Below are positions 6,140 to 11,449 of a stretch of 11,449 bases of DNA, piece after piece. Under the pieces are notes generated by a model. That model saw only the letters and a list, made by a program, of their open reading frames with translations. It made no database searches and was not told the DNA's origin. Position 1 is the stretch's first letter. Each line of letters opens with the position of its first letter. Location of the stretch: NCBI GenBank assembly GCA_900320925.1, contig ONUD01000218.1:1-11449 (forward strand). The letters run 5' to 3'. Source of the stretch: an uncultured Eubacteriales bacterium (GTDB lineage: Bacteria > Bacillota > Clostridia > Oscillospirales > Acutalibacteraceae). Made by a program: the position numbers and the translations under genes.

Positions 6140-7660
6140 TCACATCGGAATCAATATCATGCTGCGTGCCTGTATCACGTCCTCCGTCAGACCGTTTTCC
6201 AGCTTGATGGCTTCGACAGAGGTACAGTACTGTCTGGCAATGCTCCAGAGTTCCTCGCCCCCATCGGCATAGTACAGTGTCAAGGCGGCATTCTTGTCTT
6301 TTTCCCGCTTTTTTTCTTCATTGCCCACCACGCCCGTAATACAGCGGCAAACTTTGTTTTCCATCACAAGCCCTTTCATTTTCAGGTCGGCTTTCAATTC
6401 CAATGTATTGTCTCCCGTGATGCGGAAGTTCAGCGACTTGCAGTGTATCTCCAAACGGGCTTCCGTGTTGGGTGTCTGTATGGCGGCAGGATGGGAAAAT
6501 TCCAGCGGTCTTTCTGCATAAAACGGAACATTGTCCTTGTCCTGTGCCAGAATACAGCAGTTGACCTTGCCCTTGACGCCATCGGCAGAACGCAGGAAAC
6601 TGATACTGTCACACCATACATCCATGATTTTGCCGATAGCATGATCGTCTGTTTTGACCTCCTGACGGACGGAAATATCACTGTCGGGCATGGCGGCAAT
6701 GCGGGAATAGCGGCAGGGCTTCTCTGTCAGCTCCAGTTCGCAGACCGTGGAATAGACATCGTCGATCACCTCGACACTTTTTTCTTCATAGGCCAGAACC
6801 GTGGCACAGATTTTGGCATCCAGCGTCACCAGTGTACTGCTTTCATCATACTCCGATTTCAGCGATACATCATAGTTCATGACTTCCAACTGGATATCAT
6901 TGCGGGAGATGTCCGAGATCCCCTGTGCATCAATGACCTGACTGTAGGGGATATGGAAGGTCATGCTGTCCTGTGTTCCCGTTTCAATGTCCGTGACATA
7001 TAAAAGCCGCAGTACGGCATCGCCTTTGAGCATGATCTTGTCGGACAGTGCTTTGGCACTCTCCACATCAATGGCAAATTCCGAACGCAGGATACTTTCG
7101 GGAGAGCCTTTTCCCTGTCCGATGTCCAGCACCTCACTGATAGAGAACTGCTGCTGACCGATTCCGCAAAGGCAGCTGACCGATTCGGTATGCTGCTTCT
7201 GGCGGATGTCATCCCCCTCCACGGAGCAGCAGTACTCCTGTGCAGTTCTCGCATAAACGGCTGCTCCCACCGAAAAGGCACCGTGGATATCCAGTTTCCT
7301 TGGTCCAACGGCACGGCAGTTCAGATATTCTGTTTTGAGCCTGATAACAGCGGTAGGATCCTTGACCTCCGAGGGGATACGGAACGTGCAGGAAAACGGA
7401 TCGGTATGCTCACAAAGCCGTATTGCCTGCTTTTTGGCATCCAGATAGTACAGCTTGATGACTGCCACACCATCCACGTCCAGCGTATCTCCTGAAATGT
7501 TCTTTGCCATCACGCAAGGACAGATCCTGCATTTCAGGATCTTCTCAATATCAGGGCAGTAGTCGGGCAGGCTGAGATCCAGATCCACTGCCTGTTCGGA
7601 TGCCCCCTCGAACACCGTTTCGCAAACAAAACATGTTTCTTTTTTGAGCTGATATTCCAT
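6140..7660 (-). CDS. sipL: SipL-like SPOCS (DUF3794)/LysM spore coat morphogenetic protein
   Basis: A 506-residue protein with no signal peptide. The bulk consists of repeated beta-rich SPOCS (DUF3794) modules; the first has the typical VDLDLSLPDYCPDIEKILK segment at about 25-43. The last 47 residues (460-506) are one LysM domain: LTLYYADGGEELWSIARQYC, then a second helix and the closing strand SMILIPM. This architecture is that of Clostridioides difficile SipL, where the LysM domain binds SpoIVA and the protein is needed for the coat to encase the forespore; SpoVID is the Bacillus counterpart. Here spoIVA follows directly, strongly supporting the call. An in-frame TTG lies just upstream (7663); ATG 7660 is preferred, with GAGG nine bases before it. 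A sigma-E-like promoter precedes it. Symbol by homology; another SPOCS-LysM paralogue is possible but less likely. Confidence 0.88.
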   Translation of the reverse strand: MEYQLKKETCFVCETVFEGASEQAVDLDLSLPDYCPDIEKILKCRICPCVMAKNISGDTLDVDGVAVIKLYYLDAKKQAIRLCEHTDPFSCTFRIPSEVKDPTAVIRLKTEYLNCRAVGPRKLDIHGAFSVGAAVYARTAQEYCCSVEGDDIRQKQHTESVSCLCGIGQQQFSISEVLDIGQGKGSPESILRSEFAIDVESAKALSDKIMLKGDAVLRLLYVTDIETGTQDSMTFHIPYSQVIDAQGISDISRNDIQLEVMNYDVSLKSEYDESSTLVTLDAKICATVLAYEEKSVEVIDDVYSTVCELELTEKPCRYSRIAAMPDSDISVRQEVKTDDHAIGKIMDVWCDSISFLRSADGVKGKVNCCILAQDKDNVPFYAERPLEFSHPAAIQTPNTEARLEIHCKSLNFRITGDNTLELKADLKMKGLVMENKVCRCITGVVGNEEKKREKDKNAALTLYYADGGEELWSIARQYCTSVEAIKLENGLTEDVIQARSMILIPM

Positions 7661-7695
7661 CAATTCTATCCTCTCCCATTGTTTTATCTACGGCA

Positions 7696-7724
7696 TTTAT
7701 ATGGCAGACCCGCCTGAAATATTC
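7696..7724 (-). promoter_or_regulatory. Probable sigma-E (mother-cell sporulation) promoter for sipL-spoIVA
   Basis: On the minus strand GAATATT (7724-7718) fits the sigma-E -35 consensus KMATATT at every position. After a 14-base spacer, CATATAAA (7703-7696) matches six of eight positions of the -10 consensus CATACAMT. The implied start near 7689 is about 29 bases upstream of the sipL ATG. No good sigma-A promoter competes in this gap. Early mother-cell expression is what SpoIVA and SipL need. Confidence 0.72.
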
Positions 7725-7745
7725 CCGCAATTTCTTCCTACACGC

Positions 7746-7779
7746 AAAACGGCAGCCGACCCTGTTCGGATCGGCTGCC
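7746..7779 (-). terminator. Intrinsic terminator of the aroA-aroC-pheA operon
   Basis: Read on the minus strand, GGCAGCCGATCC, the loop GAACA and GGGTCGGCTGCC form a 12-bp stem with one G-U pair, followed by GTTTTG. It begins 19 bases after the pheA stop. The U-run is short but the stem is very GC-rich. It separates the vegetative aro transcript from the sporulation promoter that starts 22 bases beyond it. Confidence 0.82.
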
Positions 7780-7798
7780 TAAGAGCCATGTCGGGACA

Positions 7799-8935
7799 TC
7801 AAACCGTGCGAATTTCTCTGAAATTGCCGAGGAAAGAAAATTCCTGCAATTCCTCCGACAAGGCACCCATGAGCTGCAAAGTTTTAGGATGGCTGATATT
7901 GCCGGTGAAGTCCAGATAGAACAGATATTCAAAAGAAGACTGGGGCATCGGACGGGATTCAATCTTTGTCAGATTCAGACCGTTGGCGGCAAACCGACAT
8001 AAAATACTGTACAAAGAACCTGTTGTATGCGGCAGGGAAAAGCACAGACTGATTTTTTCGGCATCAGGCGGGATATACAGCTTTTGAGAGATGACGATAA
8101 AACGGGTCGTATTGTGGGGAGCGTTCTGGAATCCCCTCATCAGGATTTCCAGACCATATTTTTGGGCAGCCTGTTCTGAACAAATGGCGGCAATGGCCGT
8201 GTCATCGCTCTCGGACACCATTTTGGCAGCCGCCGCCGTGCTGAGGTAGGATTCGGCAGAAAGGTGTCTGCGGCTGCGGAAAAAATCCGAGCATTGTGTC
8301 AGTGCCTGCGGATGGGAATACACCTGTTTCAGTGCGGATACGACCGCTCCTTTTTTGGCAGCCAGAACATGGTTGACAGGAATATCCACTGCCAGAGCAA
8401 TATGAAAGCGGTATTTCAGCATCAGGTCATAGACATCCATGACCGAGCCTGCCGAGCTGTTTTCGATGGGAACAATCCCGAAATCCGCTTCACCGCTGCG
8501 GATAGCGGAGAACACATCCTGAAAGGAGGCACAAAAATCAGGTGTGCAGTCAGGGAATGCTTTGATGGCTGCCTGATGGGCATACGTCCCCGGTACACCA
8601 AAACATACGACTTTGCTATCCTGACAAGGCAGTTCTGTTTCGGCGGCACAGATTTCATGCTTCAGTGCTTCCCCGCTGTCCAGCAGGTCATGCTGCAAGG
8701 AGCGGCTCAGTTCCAGAATCGCTGTATACAGTTGTCTGGCAGCATCTCCATAGATCCCTGCTTCCTGAGCGGCCTTGTCCAGCACGACCTGTTCTCTTTC
8801 GGTATTCAGGATACTCATGCCGTTTTCTCTTTTATATTCCGCTACTTTTTGGGAACATTCCATTCTTTTCATAAACAACGCAATGATTTGTCGGTCAATG
8901 CGGTCAATTTCCTCTCTGATGGGCTGTAAACTCAT
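7799..8935 (-). CDS. pheA: Bifunctional chorismate mutase / prephenate dehydratase with ACT domain (P-protein)
   Basis: A 378-residue three-domain enzyme that turns chorismate into prephenate and then phenylpyruvate, the direct precursor of phenylalanine. Residues 1-85 are an AroQ-type helical chorismate mutase with the expected active-site residues Arg7, Arg24, Lys35, Arg47, Glu48 and Gln81. Residues about 108-285 are prephenate dehydratase: GVPGTYAHQAA (113-123), the IVPIENSSAGSV segment and catalytic TRF (277-279). Residues about 293-378 are an ACT domain with GSLY and the ESRP motif (326-329), the usual site of phenylalanine feedback inhibition. The start follows GGAGG at seven bases, and its ATG overlaps the aroC stop in an ATGA, so translation is probably coupled. 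It is the last gene of the operon; no tyrosine-branch dehydrogenase is visible. Confidence 0.96.
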   Translation of the reverse strand: MSLQPIREEIDRIDRQIIALFMKRMECSQKVAEYKRENGMSILNTEREQVVLDKAAQEAGIYGDAARQLYTAILELSRSLQHDLLDSGEALKHEICAAETELPCQDSKVVCFGVPGTYAHQAAIKAFPDCTPDFCASFQDVFSAIRSGEADFGIVPIENSSAGSVMDVYDLMLKYRFHIALAVDIPVNHVLAAKKGAVVSALKQVYSHPQALTQCSDFFRSRRHLSAESYLSTAAAAKMVSESDDTAIAAICSEQAAQKYGLEILMRGFQNAPHNTTRFIVISQKLYIPPDAEKISLCFSLPHTTGSLYSILCRFAANGLNLTKIESRPMPQSSFEYLFYLDFTGNISHPKTLQLMGALSEELQEFSFLGNFREIRTV

Positions 8936-10014
8936 TCTGACACCTCCGCAAGAAGATTGATGACGGCCAAAGCCGCCGCCGCTTCCACAACCGGCACGGC
9001 TCTGACCACGATGCAGGGATCATGCCGCCCCTGTACCGTCAGCACGGTATCGGTATGCTCCTGCAAGTCCACTGTTTCCTGCTGTCGGGAAATAGAGGGC
9101 GTTGGCTTGACGGCAACACGGAACAGAATCGGCATACCCGATGAAATGCCTCCCAGAATACCGCCATGGTGATTGGTACGTGTTTTGACAGTATCCCCGT
9201 CATAGTAAAAGGCATCATTGTTCTGACTTCCTCTGTATCCTGCTCCGGCAAAGCCCGAACCAAATTCAATGCCCTTAATGGCAGGGATCCCGAACATAAT
9301 GGAAGAAATGACGTTCTCAATTCCTCCGAACATCGGTGAACCTGCTCCGGCAGGCATTCCTGTGATGGCACATTCAATCGTGCCGCCGATACTGTCCTGT
9401 TCCATGCGGCATTCCTCTATCAAGGTACGCATCGCTTCTTCCCGCCCCTGGTCAATCAAACCGAAGCTGACAGTGGAAAGCCTGTCCATCAGTTTGGCGG
9501 GAATGGATACACTGTCGAAACGTGCATCCTCCATGCTGCCAACAGAGGAGATATGAGCCGCAATTTTAATGCCCTTTCGCTCAAGAATCTGACGGCACAC
9601 GGCTCCGGCAAATACAAGAGGAGCTGTCAGCCTGCCCGAAAAATGGCCGCCGCCCCGTATATCGTTGAAGCCATGGTATCTGATAAAGCCCGTATAATCC
9701 GCATGACCCGGACGGGGGTGACTCATCAGGTTCCCGTAATCCTGAGAGCGTGTATTGGTGTTGCGAATCACGGCACACAACGGTGCCCCTGTAGTTCTGT
9801 CGCCGAGCATTCCCGACAGGATTTCGGGAATATCCTTTTCCGTGCGGGGCGTCGAAGTTCTGTCCTTGCCCGGGGCACGACGTCCCATTTGCAGGCGGAT
9901 CTGTTCCCTATCAATGGATTCCCCTGCGGGCAGACCGTCTATGACAACACCAATGGCTTCTCCGTGACTTTCCCCGAAGAGGGAGATTTTGACCGCATTA
10001 CCCCATGATGACAT
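8932..10014 (-). CDS. aroC: Chorismate synthase
   Basis: A 360-residue enzyme that makes chorismate from EPSP by 1,4-elimination of phosphate, using reduced FMN. Family signatures are all visible: GESHG near residue 15, GRRAPGKDR, RPGHADYTG, the Gly-rich GGGHFSGRLTAP and the C-terminal GRHDPCIVVRAVPVVEAAAA. The frame is open further upstream, but the start is set at ATG 10014 because GGAGG lies eight bases before it and the protein then begins MSSWGNAVKISLFGESHG as in the family; the upstream extension would lie wholly inside aroA. The gene overlaps the end of aroA by 17 bases and the start of pheA by four, so the three are translated from one tightly packed message. The family needs reduced flavin; no flavin reductase gene is present here. 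Confidence 0.96.
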   Translation of the reverse strand: MSSWGNAVKISLFGESHGEAIGVVIDGLPAGESIDREQIRLQMGRRAPGKDRTSTPRTEKDIPEILSGMLGDRTTGAPLCAVIRNTNTRSQDYGNLMSHPRPGHADYTGFIRYHGFNDIRGGGHFSGRLTAPLVFAGAVCRQILERKGIKIAAHISSVGSMEDARFDSVSIPAKLMDRLSTVSFGLIDQGREEAMRTLIEECRMEQDSIGGTIECAITGMPAGAGSPMFGGIENVISSIMFGIPAIKGIEFGSGFAGAGYRGSQNNDAFYYDGDTVKTRTNHHGGILGGISSGMPILFRVAVKPTPSISRQQETVDLQEHTDTVLTVQGRHDPCIVVRAVPVVEAAAALAVINLLAEVSE

Positions 10015-11266
10015 TGACTGCACCTCCCAATTGTTGATAATCCTCAAAGAAATTCGGATATGATTTCCTGACACTTTCCCAGTCTGTAATACAGACGCTT
10101 CCGCTGCACCTGAGAGCAGCAACGGCAAATGCCATCACGATCCGATGATCATGATAGCTCTCCACCTCGGCTCCCCGCAGTGACGGAACGCCTGTAATCA
10201 CAAGACCGTCCGCTGTTTCATGAATGGCAGCTCCCAGTCTTGTCAAACCGTCCGCCATGGCTGCCAGACGGTCACATTCCTTGATTCGCAGGCGTGCCGC
10301 TCCCCGAATCACGGTGGTACCCTCTGCGAAAGCTGCCGTAACAGCCAAGGCAGGCACCATGTCGGGAATGTCGGATGCATCAATCTCAATCCCGTGCAGA
10401 GTTCCCGGTTCCACGGTTACTTTGCCGTTTTCTTCCGTGACCTTTGCACCGAAACGGCGGTAGATATCCATGCAGGCTTTATCTCCCTGACAGGAGTGAA
10501 TGTCCAGATTGTCAATGGTAATACTGCCGCCCAATGCACCCGCTGTCATAAAGAAAGCCGCCTGTGACCAGTCTCCCTCTATGGTGAAGTGCTGCGGATG
10601 ATAGATTTGACTGCCCCTGATTTTCCAGCCGTGCGGCGTGGCATCGACTTCAACACCGAAACGGTGCATCATGGCAATCGTCATGTCAATATAACCGACA
10701 GATTGTGCCGGAGTGGTAAGAAGAATCTCACTGTCGCCCTCCAGCAGCGGCAGGGCAAGCAGTAAGCCTGTTATAAACTGTGAACTGACATTGCCGGCGA
10801 TACGGTACGTACCGCTTTGCAGTATACCGCTGATTGCCAGCGGCAGACCGCCCTCTGTAAGGCAGGTCACTCCCTTTTCGGGCAGACAGTCAAGATAAAT
10901 GCCGATGGGTCTTTCCGGCAGCTTCCCACGACCTGTAAAGACAGTACGGATACCGCCTGCTGCACAGACCGGTATGAAAAAACGCAGAGTGGAGCCGCTT
11001 TCTCCGCAGTCCAGGATCGCATCCTGCACATGAAACAAATTAGTACTGTCAATGGTCAGGGTACTGCCTTCCATGATGATGGCTGCTCCCAATGCCGAAA
11101 CGGCACGGAGCGTTGCCAGAATATCATCGGAGAAATCAATCGGGGACAGTACACTGACTCCCCTTGCCAGTGCCGCACAAATGATGGCTCTGTGTGCCGC
11201 ACTCTTTGAAGGGGGAACGGATACCGTTCCCGACAGTACTTTTGGCTGTAATTGGATTATTCCCAT
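9998..11266 (-). CDS. aroA: 3-phosphoshikimate 1-carboxyvinyltransferase (EPSP synthase)
   Basis: A 422-residue enzyme that joins shikimate 3-phosphate and phosphoenolpyruvate to give EPSP, the sixth step of the shikimate pathway. Substrate motifs are intact: PPSKSAAHRA (18-27, Lys21, Ser22, Arg26), the PEP loop CGESGSTLRF (87-96), GKLPERPI, NVSSQFITGLLLALPLL, the catalytic Asp in DIPDMVPALAV, RIKECDRLAAM and ESYHDHRIVMAFAVAAL. The PEP loop reads GESGST where the E. coli enzyme has GNAGTA; the glycine equivalent to Gly96 is kept (Gly91). GAGGA lies nine bases before the ATG. It is the first gene of the aroA-aroC-pheA operon; its sigma-A promoter would start transcription almost at the ribosome binding site. 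Confidence 0.96.
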   Translation of the reverse strand: MGIIQLQPKVLSGTVSVPPSKSAAHRAIICAALARGVSVLSPIDFSDDILATLRAVSALGAAIIMEGSTLTIDSTNLFHVQDAILDCGESGSTLRFFIPVCAAGGIRTVFTGRGKLPERPIGIYLDCLPEKGVTCLTEGGLPLAISGILQSGTYRIAGNVSSQFITGLLLALPLLEGDSEILLTTPAQSVGYIDMTIAMMHRFGVEVDATPHGWKIRGSQIYHPQHFTIEGDWSQAAFFMTAGALGGSITIDNLDIHSCQGDKACMDIYRRFGAKVTEENGKVTVEPGTLHGIEIDASDIPDMVPALAVTAAFAEGTTVIRGAARLRIKECDRLAAMADGLTRLGAAIHETADGLVITGVPSLRGAEVESYHDHRIVMAFAVAALRCSGSVCITDWESVRKSYPNFFEDYQQLGGAVNVIMG

Positions 11267-11286
11267 ATCATCACTTCCTCGCCTTT

Positions 11287-11315
11287 ATGATACCACATTC
11301 TTCCTTTTTTTTCAA
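11287..11315 (-). promoter_or_regulatory. Sigma-A promoter of the aroA-aroC-pheA operon
   Basis: On the minus strand TTGAAA (11315-11310), a 17-base A-rich spacer and TATCAT (11292-11287) preceded by TG (extended -10, TGGTATCAT) give a strong vegetative promoter. Transcription should begin near 11280, at the GAGGA ribosome binding site itself, so the leader is only about 14 bases and cannot hold a riboswitch, T-box or attenuator. Confidence 0.78.
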
Positions 11316-11320
11316 TAGAC

Positions 11321-11449
11321 CTGTTCGGCAATGCACGGAAATCAAGTTTCTAATAAAGAATAATGTATCAACGGGGACGTTTGCCCGATGTTTGACATAG
11401 CAAAGGAAACTTCCTTGCCGCCACGCTCCCTCCGTCAAAAACCGCTGTC
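11321..11449. other. Right-edge region with no recognisable gene
   Basis: I see no complete gene, RNA gene or strong terminator upstream of the aro promoter. One minus-strand frame is open from the edge to a TGA at 11273-11271 (58 codons, containing RANVPVDTLFF and SVHCRTGLLKKKEE) and runs straight through the aro promoter. Its composition and position make it an unlikely gene. A short inverted repeat, AAGGAA/TTCCTT (11403-11416), is present. It could be the tail of an upstream gene, a dispersed intergenic repeat or plain spacer. Confidence 0.4.

Noticed and set aside
10015..10128. Longer aroC reading frame starting at 10128
   Set aside because: The extra 38 residues lie inside aroA and have no family similarity; GGAGG fits ATG 10014, which gives the conserved chorismate synthase N-terminus.
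1..11449. Defence, mobile or novel multi-gene system
   Set aside because: Apart from the secreted protein, every gene belongs to a recognised biosynthetic or sporulation family, and no repeats arrays, integrases, toxins, nucleases or transposon ends are visible.

Overview
The window reads as chromosomal DNA of an anaerobic spore-forming Firmicute of the class Clostridia, possibly a Ruminococcus/Oscillospiraceae-type gut bacterium. The evidence is a SpoIVA gene, a SipL-type coat protein (the clostridial counterpart of Bacillus SpoVID), strong GGAGG-type ribosome binding sites, sigma-A-type promoters and moderate GC. The family placement is an inference; the spore-forming clostridial assignment is well supported. 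Almost all the sequence is housekeeping or sporulation genes. I saw no mobile element, CRISPR array, tRNA, rRNA or phage gene.

Layout. Positions 1-1127 (minus) hold the N-terminal 375 codons of an unrecognised secreted protein that runs off the left edge. A divergent AT-rich gap (1128-1411) carries its promoter and a strong promoter for ilvB-ilvN-ilvC (1412-4600, plus): the two acetohydroxyacid synthase subunits and ketol-acid reductoisomerase, the first two enzymes of valine/isoleucine synthesis. A two-way hairpin terminator (4610-4641) separates ilvC from the convergent sporulation pair sipL-spoIVA (7660-4648, minus). That pair is preceded by a good match to a sigma-E promoter (7696-7724). 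Upstream, also on minus, is aroA-aroC-pheA (11266-7799). These three genes overlap and are transcribed from a near-consensus sigma-A promoter (11287-11315); their hairpin terminator (7746-7779) lies just before the sigma-E promoter. The last ~130 bases hold no recognisable gene.

How the genes work together. AroA and AroC make chorismate from shikimate 3-phosphate, and the bifunctional PheA takes chorismate to phenylpyruvate, so the operon is the terminal phenylalanine route. IlvBN and IlvC supply branched-chain precursors. SpoIVA is the ATPase that polymerises on the forespore to form the coat basement layer; SipL binds it and helps the coat encase the forespore. Their pairing in one putative sigma-E operon is the most informative organisational feature. 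The least understood item is the secreted protein at the left edge. I found no convincing previously undescribed system.
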